A stretch of 55,193 nucleotides of DNA from a virus, in IMG/VR virus record IMGVR_UViG_3300048686_000358, positions 1-55,193 of that record. One strand, given 5' to 3'. Below the pieces are notes generated by a model. That model searched no databases, was not told where the DNA came from, and worked only from the letters and a program-made list of their open reading frames with translations. This document shows, one piece after another, positions 32,657 to 47,600 of the stretch. Each line of letters starts with the position of its first letter. The stretch's first letter is position 1. Position numbers and translations under genes: made by a program.

Positions 32657-35600
32657 TTAACCGACATCCTGATTTAAGAATTCTGCCCCGATCGTTTCAC
32701 TTATTTGTAGTGGATCACCCTCAACTGGATTAAAGTCATATGAGTTCCATGTCTTGTTATACTGAACGGATGATAGTAAGTTTTCAGACAAGAATCCGTA
32801 TACATCAGAATATTTGGATATAAACACCTGAACTCCAGTACCGTTAACACCTCGACTTAAACCAGTTAAAGTATTTGTTGCCAAATCTGCTGTTCTAAAT
32901 CTAATCTGTTCCCCATTTACAAATATTGTGTTACCCTCAACAACAGTAATTGTTACTGAGTCGCCAGCAGTAACACCGTTTGTAATTTTAATTACCGGAG
33001 CAATACTAGATATTGCAAAGTAATAATCATTAGAAGTTAAGGTTGTTGCAGTAGTATTATTTACTACAATGATTTGTGTAATAATTCTCTTGTCTGCATC
33101 CAAACCGATAGTTATTACGCCATCTACGGCTGCAGGAGCCACTTCATTTTGAACTATAGTTGCCGTTACTCTAGTAACATCATCTAGGTAAATTGTAGTG
33201 TCAGTATAATCCAAATCTTGTGTTAGCCAAGTTGATGTTTGTGAATTCGCACGATAAATTGTTTGTGTTCCTTCTTTGTTAATTAACTCCATGTAAGTTT
33301 CCTGATCAGGCGTCGCAGAAGGAATCATACTAGTAATAATTACTTCATCACCGGGTTGAATTTCTCGTAGAATACTTAGATTATTGTCTGCATTTAATCT
33401 TAGTGCAGAACTTGGAACACGATAACCATTAATAGTTACCCACAATCTTTCTACATTATATTGTTCCCATTGAGTTACACTAAATGATAAACTTGAAGCA
33501 GTTGCCAGTACAAAAATATCACCTGCATGTGTTTCAGAGATTGTAAATGTATTTGGCGATACTAAATCAACATCCTTAATATAATAAGTTTGACCTTCAA
33601 CAATATTACTTGCTCCAACATTACCAGTAAATATTACTGGTGTATTTGGAACCAATCCAGTAGTACTTGTGACAGAAACTAAATTAGTTCCAGCAGTTGT
33701 ACTTGTTCCTGTTGTATTTTGTAATACAAAGTTACCGTCAATGAATATATAACCACCTGATACATAATTTGCTACATTAATTACAGGATTATTTGTATCT
33801 GTTAGTAATGGTTGATATGGGGTTAGATATAAATCAACTGAGGTAGCACTTATAACGTGTACATAATATAAGTTATTATTTAGTTGTGTTGAGCCAACTA
33901 CACCGTCTATTCTAACATAATCATTTGTAACGAAATTATGTGGGTTTGTAGTGGTAACTCTAATTGTAGATAATCCACCGATATAAACCGTCATAACTCC
34001 TAATCCAGTTCCAGGATCAAATACAGAACCACCCGGTGTTGTTGAAATAGTAAATTCTGTAGCACTTACAATGCTATCAACAAAATATACAGTTCCATCT
34101 GTTTGCACATTACTTCCGGCAAACGGTAGACCTGTTAAATTCTTAAATATTGCAGTCTGACCTACAACAAATCCAGATGTATCTTCGCATGTTATGATAT
34201 TACCAGTTGAAGAAACCTGAGACACTTGAGTAACTGATAATGGTGCAGAGAAGACGTTGTCCACATATGATATTGGATCTACTGTATTATTAGGTGTAGA
34301 ACTTGTAATTGTGTAAGAATTAGTCAAGAAATACTGACGCTCAGTTCTATTAAAAGTTGTTATTGCAATAACATCCCCACTAGATGGTATTCCACTAGTA
34401 AATGTGATAGTGTCTAAATTAGAATTAATATTGTATGTGCTCGGCAATACTCGTAATCCGTTAACTTCTACAATTGCATTTTCAGCATTGTCTCCAGCAT
34501 TGTAGTTAGTAATAACATATGTCGCTGATCCATCTGCTGTAATAAGTTCTGTTTCAGGAAGTGTGTATCCATATTGTTCTGGAGTAGTTTCACCAAATAC
34601 TGTATATGAAAGATAATCGACACTTGAATTATAAACAGTCGAGAAGATAATTTTAGCACTAATACCATTATCCGCAATACCAAATACATAATCATATGTG
34701 ATTGCTAATGCGCCACCTGTTGCATCTGTTAACGATATTACTGAACCGCCAGGTGTAGCAGATATTGTAAACTCGTTATCGTCTATAACATTCTTAACAT
34801 AATAAACAGTCTGTGGAGAAATGATTCCACCAAAAATAGTGTCACTAAATGTTATCGGATCATTATTGTCCATTCCAACTGTTGTATTACATACAACAGT
34901 ATTTGTTGCACTATTTGTACCAGTAATATTAAATTTATCACCTAGCACTAATCTTGTACCGTTATGTTGAACATAAGGATCAGTCCATACCGTTGTTTCA
35001 GGAATCACGACCATTGTGCCTGTTGCATCTATTAAAGTAAAGATAGAGCCTGCGACACCTGAAACTATTGTTGCACTAATGCTAATCAAATTGTTTACAT
35101 AATCAATAGATTTTACATAATAATGTGTACCGGCTACAATATTACCAAATGTTGTGCCGGAGAATACGACCATACCATTTATAGTGAATCCAGACACATC
35201 TTCGCATTCAATACTATTAGTTGAAGCAAAAGTTTCTATAGCATTTGTTTCTGTTAGCGCGGATCTAACAACCCCCGAACCTTCAGTTTTCAATGCGGAA
35301 TAGTTACAAGTCAAATAAATTTCACTAAATCCAGTTTCATCATTCAATCTAATAGGATCGTTACTAGAATTTGATTTAACAAGTTGATCACCGTTACCCA
35401 CATCATATACATCAATTCTGAGTATATCAGGATCGGGGAAGAAATTAAGAGGACTGTTTAATGTTACAGTTTGATTATACCAATCGATTATATAGTCAGT
35501 ATCGTATAATGAAGTGCTTAACCCGGTAGTATAATCAATTACAAAAATTGCTAATTGTGCAGGATTTCTACTTAATCCAGCAAAACTATATGTAACTTGA

Positions 35601-38600
35601 GATGAAGTTGTTGGTACAATTTCTGTAGAAGTTACTCTATACCCAACATGGGCATATTCGGTCGCTTCCCAGTTAGTTCCAGGACGAGTGTTAACAATCA
35701 TTTGCATACTGTCTGTCACAACACCGGGTACTAATTCTTCCGGACCATAGCCAAATGTAAATTCTGCACCCTGTACTGTATAGAAGGTCGGATCACTAGA
35801 AATTTCACTTGTTGTTGTCCATGTAGTTCCATTACTACTTGTAAGGATTATACTTTCTTCGCCAACAATCACAAATTTATTAGTACCATTGTATACAATA
35901 TCATACAAGTCTTTTGTTGTTCCGGAAGTTCTAACAGTCCATGTTACACCGTCAGGAGATGTAATAATTGCTCCATTGTTACCTACTGCTACAAATAATC
36001 CATTGCCATAAGTTACTGCATTTAGATTTACAGCAATACCTGATGCTTCTGCGGTATAGGATGATCCATTTAAACTTGAGTAAACAACACCGTTTTCACC
36101 TACTACAATAATAGTATTATTACCTGATGTTACATCATTAAAGCCACTTGATGTCAACGCAGCCGCAGGGCTAGTCCATGTAACTCCATTGTCATTGCTT
36201 ATTAATAGTAAACTAATGTTAGAAATGATACCACTTAAATTTTGCTGTCCCTTACCAACTGCAATTAAGCCGTTGAAGAAAGTTATGTTTGCACTGGTAA
36301 CAGAATTTAAATTGTTGGTTAATCCGTTTGTAAATTCATATTTTTTAGTCCAGTTGTATACATCATTACTTGTATATATTTTTTCTCCAACTGCTACATA
36401 ATTGGTTCCATCATAGGTAACACCATTTAAAATAGCATTCTCAATATTCACTGTAGGAGTTAATAATGTACCAACACCAGTCGAAGTCCATATTATGGCA
36501 TCAGGGCTAATATAAATTGGTGTATTATTATTGTGTGTTGTAACTACATAGTAACCATTACCGTATGTAATGTCTGTTGCAGATACTGGTACTGTAGTAA
36601 TTTTTTCTGTCACCCACTCAGTAGAATTTGTGCTAATTACCGATTCCGTATTAGTCGGAGAATTGGCTATCGCAACATATTTTGTGTTATCATACACAAT
36701 TCCAACTGATCCCAAGTTAGGTGGATAGAATGGTTTGTCTTGCAACACAGTATCGATTTCGTATTCATCTGCTGGGGCAAACGCATTACCTAAATATATA
36801 CTATTTGGATATGTTATTCCATCTATTAATTGTGTCAAATCTTGACCTGGCATATTGATATAATTGCTCCAGCCCAAGGTGTCTGTGGTTGATGGCTTAT
36901 AGTAACCAATAATTCTGTCTAGTTCATTTAGTAATCTATTATCGCTTCCGATAAGTTCCCATTTACCTAAAATAAATTCATCATCATTATTAGATATAAT
37001 ACATTGATATACTTTGTTATTGTACTTTACAATACTCTGATCAAAGTAGAACGGTTCAGGTAGTAATGCGTAATCTCCTGATTTTGCAACATACATTGAT
37101 CCTGATTCGGTTGAGAGTACAACATCAGTTCCTCCTACTGTTTCAGATACTGTAATATCATTTCCTGATATACTAGTGATATAATATGTAGCACCGATTT
37201 CTATGTTTGAACCGCCAAATACATCGCCGGTGAAAACGACAGGGTCATTAACATTGAAGCCAGTACTACTGGTTAACGTAATAATATCCGTACCGGCTGT
37301 TGTGCTTGTAGCAGTTGTACTTCTTATCCCTTCGAAGGGAAAATCTCCGTATGCTACAGGAACTGATAATAACGGATCTGAATAAACTTCCACTTGATTT
37401 TCATTGATAACTTTAAAATAATAACTTGTTACTGTGTCGTTTGGAACGCCACTGCAAATCAATTGTGTGATTTCACCATTTGATTCAACAGGAATCTTCC
37501 ATGGATTGTTTGGATCTGGATTAGGTACAATTACATCAATGCTATTGACAGTCAATGTCAAATCATTCAATGGAGAGACACCACCTATATCATTTCCACT
37601 AATAACAATAGTATTGTTGATTGTATATCCTGCACCCGGGTCAGTTACAATTACTCTATATCCGCCCAAAATATAACTAATATCAAACTCAGCAATATTA
37701 GATGGGTTGATATATTGTGTCATTTCTATTGTTCCAGTAGCACCCGATAATGCTACTGCACTACCACCTTGACTAGCAGAAAGTTCGACATATGCTTGGC
37801 CGGTACCGGTCATTGAACCATTATCATTAGTTAGTGTTACTGCCGATCCAGCCAATGTTGTTTTAATTGTAAATTGAGTTGCGCTGGCAATTGACTCTAC
37901 ATAATATTGGAAATCAAATTGAACTCCACCTAATGCTGTTCCTGAAAACTCTATAGGCATATTTACATACAATATTGTAGTGTCTGCACAAGTTAATAAA
38001 TTTCCTGTGCTTGAAGTGTTCGTTACAGTTACTGTGGTTACACCCGAATCTATAACATAGTATGGAGTACCTGATGACAGACCACCTATACTAGAATCTA
38101 ACTGGAACGCTAAATTATTGTACACTAATGCCAATGTATTAGTGTTTGTGTCCAAACACACTCTGTTAACTGGCGCTGCTAATGTTGCCTTAATAGTTTC
38201 AACAACTAGATTACCTACTGTGCCGCCACCTGTCAATCCGGGATATTGCTGGCTAGTTGGATACATAGTAAACTGTTGTCCACTAATCTGACCCGGGCTG
38301 ATTGGTAAGCCTACATTTAATGTCATAGAGCCAGTTGCGCTAGTAAGATTAACTGTAGCCATTTGACTTGTTAATGTGCAGGTTCCTGTTTCATTGGCAA
38401 GTGATATTAAACTGCCATTCAATACAGTTGTTACTGTGAAGTGCGTTCCATCTATGATTTGACAAACATAGTAAGTTGTCCCTGATACTAAATTACCAAA
38501 GTTATTAACAGGAGAACCACTTACAACCATATTATTGAAAATAATTCTATCGTTAACATTTAGTCCCAATGTACTTTCGCAAGTTACCTGATCATTTGAT

Positions 38601-41600
38601 GCAGTAGTCGCAGTGACTTCAACAACTAAAGGATCGTTAGTTGTTGACATTGTAAAGTTTTGATTGTCTACAATAGTTGTAACATAATATGTTTGATTTT
38701 CTTCAATGCCACCAAACACATTTCCTGTAAAGAACACGGGCAACCCAACATAGAAGTTATTAGTGCCACCTTGTCCAGTTAAGGTAAGCGGTACTGTAAC
38801 AACATTAGTAGTTGCTGTTGTTTCTGTGGCTTGTAAGATACCAGGATAATCTAGTGTCAATATTGTCTTGTCTGTCAATTCACCCACTAAACAAGTACAT
38901 GTAGCAGTTGGAACTGTAGCGGTTGATAGAACAAATACGGGCCCGCCTGATGTTGCAGAAATTGTAAATCTTTCTAAGTCAACAATAGATTCAACATAGT
39001 ATATGGTTTCGTCTACCAATCCACCAATTACAATGCCTGTAAATTTAACTGGCATACCCACATAGAAACCAGTAGTAGGACCTACCGTACCTTCGTCAGG
39101 TGCTCCACCGGGATTAGGTGCAATTCTTATTGCATTTGGATATGCCGTTGCAGGTCCGTATGTTTCTAATGTGTTTCTTGTTCTTGATGACCATGTAATA
39201 TTTGTTTGTTGTTCAACATCAATAACTTCGAATGCCGCACCTTCAGCACTTGCTAAAATAGAATCTATTGGTGGCTGTGTAGATTGCAATGAAATTGACG
39301 AACTAGAAATTTGAGTACTATTATTAAACAATCCAGCATAGAATGATCCATAGAAGTTACCAGGACTCCATTCTGTAATTCGTGAATTATATGTAGTTCT
39401 ATCATATCTTAATGTTAGATTGTTTTCACGAATTGGATAACTAGATGTAACACAACTTGCTCTCGCAACAATTTGTAATTGGTTGGTTGTACCTGTTCCA
39501 CTTGAACTGATTACAATTCTATTATGATCTTCTAGTGCACCAATGTATGATGAGTATAATGCTACTTCAAAATTTGGTGTATCAACAATTACTCTGGCAT
39601 AATAAAACTCATTATCTATTAATCCACCAATTGTAGTGCTACCCTCACCAACAACATATTTTACAAGATCACCTGTTACTATTAATGGTTGTGATAATAT
39701 AAACGAACTTGTATATGTAGAAACATTTGCACTATCTATGTAAATTGTGTATGCAGGATCAAACTGAATTTCTGGTAGTACGACATAACCTTCGCCCGGA
39801 TCAATTACTGTTACACTTAACACAGTATCTAAGAACATGTTTGCTTGTAGTACCGCCTGTCTTCTTGGAGCAGGATATATATTTGTATCTATATAGGCAG
39901 TAACTCTTGGTGGGTTAGCATATCCGCGACCTCCATTAAGCATTAATACTGCAGGTAAATCAATGTAAATTTGTTGACCCGGTAAATGATTTGTTATTTC
40001 AGTGCCATTAACACCGCGTGTCAATCCGCTTATAGTATTAGTTGCTAAATCAATTTGTGAGTATGCAATTTGTTCATCATCTATCGTGATTAGGCCATTG
40101 ATAGGGAAACCGTTCACGTTATCTACAACCATTGACAATGTAGTTAACTCCAGGTATGATGCAAGAGTTGTGATAGGATAATTGTTTTGACCAATTAAAC
40201 TTATACCATAATTTTGATACCATTGGTTGTATGGTTGAGTTTGCCAAATTTGATTATTTGGTAAGTATTCGTATATGCTATTTGGATTACTGAATACTAA
40301 CTCAGGACTTATAAACTTTTCATAAGTTTTATTGTATTGGCTAGGTAAATCAAAATCAGTAACATCACCGGTATAGATATCTTCTCCTGTATACTTAAAC
40401 AAGAAATCTTTAATTACTACGTGATAAGGTTTGACCTCATTAATGTATCCTGCTAAGAATTCTTGATTATCACTTTGAAATACTTCAATAGGTCTTAGTT
40501 CTCGTATAGTGTGTGAAACGTCAATTAATGATGTTTTATTTAACCATGGCAGATAATTTTGATTCTCAATGGTTTCGCTTTGAATGTAATCAAATAATAA
40601 GATAAGTGCTTTGTTTCTATATTCAAATAGCACTTCCGGTAATTCTTCGTTAAGCGTTCTTAGGACATTTCTTGTTTCTTCACTAGGATAAGTATCGTAC
40701 GGATCAGTATCAAAGAAACTACCACCGAATCCAAATCCAGCAGCCTCATAATCCCACAATGAACTCTTGAATTGTATAGTACCGTTTTGTAATCCAATTC
40801 TCTCCCACACACCAGTGTCTTTTAAAATATATGTTTCTGATAGACCCGCTGAGTTTGTTGCAACCTTAGCGATTGTACCAGTAGGTACTGATAGTGTCGA
40901 TAGATCCGAATATACCGCAACTTGCACGTTCGATTTTGTATTGTTGTTGTAACCAACTGCCCACCAATTTATATATTCCCAATAGTTCTCAGTATCCCAC
41001 ATAGGTTTGCCTGTTGAGGGATTGATGGGTCCTTTATTGAACAAGAAAGTTGGGTTAGCAGTTTCGCTAAAAGGATACTGCTTTAGTATTGTGTTAAAAT
41101 ACTGTAAGTAATTTTCTAATCCTTCAAATCTGTTATAGAAGAAACTTTGTCTTGGTCTTGCCAAAACACCACTTTGCACTAACTTAGGTAGATATGGATC
41201 AGGAACAACTCCCCCAGCCTCATCAGTGCCAGATAGACTTTCTAGCATTCTATTGTATAATGATTCGGGGCGTGTAAATCCAGCCGTTCCGGGCAATCCT
41301 GGTAAGAAATCATCAGGATAGTTAGACCTAATTAGACTATAAGAATTATGTGAAACATCATCATTGTTACCGGTACTGTATCCGATATGTAATATAGAAT
41401 CTAATTCATTGATAGCAGGTGCACAATTATACAATCCAAATACATTAGTTGATAATGGTGCAAAATATTCTATACCTGATCCATTTGGACTAGCAATATA
41501 TGATTGACAAATAAAATCTGATAGTGTTTTACCTTGATTCTTAAAAATCAAATTAGTATTTCTTACCCAATAGAAATATCTAGGAACTGATTTACCTTCA

Positions 41601-44600
41601 GTATTAATTGTGTATTGAATAGAATAATTATCAATATCTCTTGGAGTACCTGGACCTGGATAATCCACTGGAGGGACAGCACTAATAATCCAACTGTAAA
41701 TAGAAACGTCACTACCCGGAAACACACGCCCCCAATATTTACTATTGTAAACTATATCATTTTGATGATAGTTCATGTAACGTAGTGATGAGGTATCTAA
41801 CCACAATTGACCAACTTGTGCAGGTCCCCAAGTAATAGTTCCTCTAGAGGTCGTTGCTGGCGAGTTGTATCCCGCCGGGTCAGAACCAGAAATTACATCA
41901 ATATTCTGAGCAACTACTCCCATTAATTTACCTTGTAATGGATCAAAATAGTCTAGGTTAACTAATGTATTGTTAGTTTCTGCGCTGTAAATTTGAATGT
42001 TTTGAATTTTTCTGACATCGACAACTGGCGCGCTATATCTAAATGTTGACCAATCTTGTTCTCCTGTAGCATTATTATAAATTACAACTTGACCTCTAGT
42101 TACGTCAGGTCTAAAGTTTGGTGCACCAACCATTACCACATTATCATTAAATTCTAAGACTGTACCGTATAGAGGTTGATTGCCATTAACTTGATTCAAT
42201 GCATTAACACTCTGTGCGTAAACATAAGTTCCAGTATTGTTTAACGATTCATTATATACCGGTAAGTAATCATACATGTATACCGCACCCACATTGTTTA
42301 GTGAATCAATAAATTGTGTAGTATTGTTATCAAAAACAAGATCATTATCAAAATTAGAGTCATCAGTGAAATCAAATGTTGTATATTCGAATCGTGTGCC
42401 AATTGGTGCACCTACAACAAATGAACTCTTTTCATTGTACTTTACTTTTGTGCCAAACGCATTTGTCCCTTGTATATGTGGGCAATTAACTAATTGAGTA
42501 AATGTAAATAACTCAAATCCTAATGCAGTTAAAACTCCTTGATTAAATGCTGATACATTTAACTTGTCATTGATATATGCTAAATTAACATTGATAAGGG
42601 CAATGGTTAGTTTGCCATTTACTGCTGTGGCAACTACATTAGGTATATTTGCATTATTAATAGTTAATGCAATCGTAGATGCATTGCCTGCAGGTAGATT
42701 AACAGAATAACCGTTAATCAATATTGTACTTGCGGTTAATAGTGCACAATCAGTAGTGCCCGTAATAGTACCATATTTGGCAGCAGAGTTTGTAAATCGA
42801 TATACTGCACCTTCTCCGTTAATTTGACTCACTTCAAACGGCGCGCCAATAATTAATTCTGTGGCATACTTGTCAACATCTAGGCTTGTAGCAAACTTGC
42901 TACCAACTTCAGGACTTGTTTCTGAAGTAAGTTGTTGTGCATACACAAAATTATTAGAAGAAATAGTAATAATGTCGCCGGCTGTTAAACTACTGTATAT
43001 GTTTAATGTATAAATTACGCTACTAGTGATAGGATCAAATTGACTTGTTACTGCATAATTTTTATCACTCAATAGAGTACCATTAACATCAATGTACATA
43101 GATTGTGTTTGTGCAACAGCAGCCATTGTTCCTGTTGCCGTAGTCAAGGTTACATCAGCATCTACTGTCACAAAAGATAAGTTTGGCGTTGCGTTTGTGA
43201 CTTGGAATGTTGTAGATAATGCTGGATCTTCACTAATTGTAATTGCAGGATATGTAACATCATCTATTGTTCTTGTTCCAATAGTTTTAATATAATAAAC
43301 AGTATTTTCTGTAATACCTGAGGTTGTATACGATCCATAAAACTTAATAGGTCTCCCAACAACCATTGAGGTTGTGTCATTTACAATTATTTTATCGTCA
43401 ATTGATAATGTTCTAGTAGCAGTACCTGATAATTTATTTTTAGCAACTGTAAACTGAGTTCCACCTGGTATACTACTAATGTAGTATACTGTGTTTTGGA
43501 ATATACCACCAAACGTTGTTCCGGTAAATACTACCGGATCAAATAATGAAAATGCAGAAGTTGCGGCTGCTGTTAAAATATTAGTTGTTACAGTTGTGGC
43601 AGTTACAGTAGATGATTGTGTAGTTGGATATAACAATAAATTAAATGTTTGTGGCACATATGGTATTGAACTATTTTGTGTTTCATACGTTTGATATAGT
43701 CTATCAAATACATATGCATAACCCCAATCATTTATTGACCCACTGTAATTTTGTCTTGGCGCACCTACTACTAAAGTTTTTCCAAAATAATCAGTTGCAA
43801 TAGAAGAACTAAATGCATCACCTGATGATAATGTGCCTAGTGTCAACACATTACTTAATTCATATTTTTGTGTAGTTGCATCTTTATTGTACACGTATAC
43901 ATTATTGTTGGCGGTGTCAGACACAAATATCCAATTTTTGTCACCTGATAATGATATAGCACTTCCCCAGTTTGTTACATTATTGTTGGGAGCAATTATT
44001 GGTTCTTGAATCAATACTAATTCATCTTGTAAAGCATTATTAATCAACTGATATAAGAATATTTTACGGTCTGATTGTGTAGCCCCAGTTGGCTGAGAAA
44101 TTACGAACAAATCATCAGTATGTTCAATCGTAGTCCCGAACGAAGGAGATTCGGTTATTGTTTGTGTTAGTACATAGGTTTTTGTTAGTGCATCATATGC
44201 ATATCTGTAAACTTCACCTAGGTCACTATCACTTATTAAGTATCCCAAATTAGCATCATATGCTACTGCCGTTCCAAAACTGCTTGAATTATTCTTAGTA
44301 ACTTCTGAATCGTATTTGTAGTTTAATTTTTTACGTAATACAGCCCATGATCCATCAGAGTTTTCATCTACCCATACTTTATTCTGCACAAATTCTTTTG
44401 CTAGTAAAGGTAGTGAATTAATCTGATTTGGTTTTTCAATTCTTTGTGACTGTAGTTTTAAGCACACTCCCGTACCAGTAACGGTTTGAACGTTAGTGCT
44501 TAGTGATAATGCCAACTGTACCGTGTAAGGATCGACAATACTTTGTACAACATAATAACCATCAACTGCATTATCAAAATTAATGATTGCCAATGGATCT

Positions 44601-47600
44601 AATTTTTGTAGATTGTGCGGGGTGTCTAAAGTAATATTAGCAGTGCCGTTGTTATTATTTTTAGCACCTATTACAGTACCGATTGGTGTAGGTGCAAAAA
44701 TTTGCCACGTGCCTTGAAATTGTGCTAACCAAATATAATCGCCCACATATATTTTAGATAGTGGGTTGTTAGCGACAGGCAATCCACTAAAATAATATGA
44801 GGTTGCCTTAACATCATTTAAGTTTACGTATCCAGCACTAGGTAATAATGTGTTTGGAGTGTCAACTGGCAATGTTGGTAAAATATCAGGGTCTGTGATA
44901 AGTCTACCATAGTTAAGTAAGTTGTATAATGGAACTTCTTGTTGTACACCTTCACTATCTTCCCCGTCGGCTAAACCAACAATACTAGGGTTACCAGTTA
45001 ATAATGATTCATTTAATTTAAATTCAACAAAGTTGGTATTTAAAACTCCACCGTATTCGCCAGTTTTAATAGCCCAGTTTTCATAGACATCATAATCAAT
45101 ACCACCCTGTGGCAATTGAGCGCCCTTGAATACATTTACTGAGTTACGTGTGCCTTTATTCTTAATAAAGTTTTTATATACATTAATTTGTGTAATATCA
45201 GTTAAATCTGCAATTGCTAGGTAATCTCTTGGACGATATCCAATCAAACTAAAACTTAATAAATCAGCATCTTGCTCAAGGTTTGCCTTGTTTACATCAT
45301 AGTATAAAGTGGCTTCATAACTGCGTGTACTTGAATTTGGTAACAAACCTTTTTGAATTTCATCGTAATCAGTTTCTTTCCATGCACGTTCATTGAATAT
45401 TTCATTTGCCTGTATAATTTTGAGTGCAGTCCAGTACTTGTTTTTGTACTTTACAATAGCACCCTTAGTATACTTAATTGTCCTATCCCATTCACGAATG
45501 TTGTCTTGATTTAAAATAAATCCTGACGCATCCAATAATCCGTTCCACTCAGCAGATTTAGTGCCTTTTAATAAGATTCTGTTTTGTCTTAAACCAGTAA
45601 CCAGATTGTATATAATATCGTCAAATAATGTTACGTTATCAAATACAATACCATGTTCAATATTGCTGATATAGAATTGAGTTAGTGCGACAGTATCCCC
45701 GTCATTCAGTGGCTTTGCCGTAAATGACGTACCATCACGAACGATTGACATATCAACTATTTGAATAGGATATGCATTCTGATTTAGAATAAAGTTTTGT
45801 TGTTGTAACGTTAATGGTTGAACGACATGACCATCTTTGTTTACTGTAATCTGATTGGCAGCAGGATTAAGATTAATAATACTACCCGCTTCCCAACCTG
45901 TTTGAACCCAATACATGAATTCCAATGTCATTTGACGCCAGGTAATTGCAAGCCCGGATTCTATAACATCAAATACACAGCCTTGACTTTCTAGATATTT
46001 GCTATAACTTGCCAAAAACTGTCCAACTTGTTGTGGTGTTTCAAATTCTTGCCCATAAGGAACTAATATGATTTTATCAGTATAGTCATTTGCAACTTGA
46101 ATGCTTAGATCGCCTATTTTTATGTTATCATAGTTACCATTAATTTTTGGTGCAAAGGTTTTAAAATATGCAAGTGTTTGACTATTACCATATACTCTAT
46201 ATTTACCATTTGCAGTTAATTGAACAACAACACCACTGAATATCAACTTAGAGAACGGTTGATTTTCATATAGTAATACTTGATAACTTTCGTCGGGAAT
46301 TAATAGTGAACTGTTAGTACTATTGGCTGTACTCTTTTCAACATAGAATTTTAAAAGTGTTTTATCACTAAATCCAGCCACTCTATAGACTAGTCTAACA
46401 TCTAAATTATCTAATAAAGTTGTAATAGAAGTCCCGCCGTCAATGCCGATCTGTTTGCAATAGTCAACTATCCAATTTATATAACTTGTTTTTGCTGTGC
46501 CATTGCCATATATTTCAATATCATTAATTACTAAATGTGTTCTGTTATCAACTAACCATTGATCAAATTCAGAGTTATAACGGTAGTTGTCTAAATCGAC
46601 TCCCAAATTAAAGAAGTTAGCAGGTCTTGTCAATGCTAAAATTCGCATCAAGTCAAATGGCCATGCACTACTTCTGCGATATGCAAACTCACTTGGGCCA
46701 ACATCGCCCACTGCCCAATCTCGTCTAAATGATTGGTTAGAATAATTTCCTACGATGGAAACGAATGGACTGACTAAGTTACCTTCACTGTTTACTGGTA
46801 ATACTTGCAATAAGCCTGGTCTTTGGTATGCACTAATAACAACTGGATCACCGTTATTCCAATTTATACCATTAGCCAAATCTCCCCATAATACAGTGTT
46901 ATCACTTGTGTATGGGGCGGGACCGTAACGTGTTTCCCACCAGTCAGGCTTATTAGTGAAACCAATCATTTCCCACGGGGTCGTGTCGGGTGTGCTAGTA
47001 TCATAGAAGTATTGGTAAATTCCTCTCCAATAACCTTGTATAATTTGTGCCTTGTTTATTTTATTACCAGATTGATTATAGTTATAGGTAAACTCATTAG
47101 CAGGATTATAGTACTGTGTCTTATAAGTGATTCTATTTTGTCCTACCCAATTTAAGAAACTTTCAGAATAGATAGAAAGTATCTCGTTATAATCATAGTC
47201 AGTGGTTCTAAAGTTACCCGGAATAACATCATAATCTCTAATTGGAATAACTTGTCCAAGTTTTAAATTGTTGTAAATGCGCTTTTCAAATTCTAATAAG
47301 ACCTGATCTCTATAATCATTTAATGTCTGAGTTACAGGATCATACTCACCATATAATTTTGTGTAAGAACCATCATGTCCTACAATAAAATAAGTAGGAT
47401 TATTATAATTTTCATCTAATACAACATTAGGAATTGTAGATGGATATAGTCCTAATTTAGTAGGAGTATTTGGTACAAAACTTCCATATGTTTGATTATA
47501 TTCATTGATAGTAATTTGATCGCCAGGTAACAAATCTTTAGTTACTGTCAATACTCTACTATCTGTGCTTACAGTATAATCTACGTTATGTATAAGTTGT

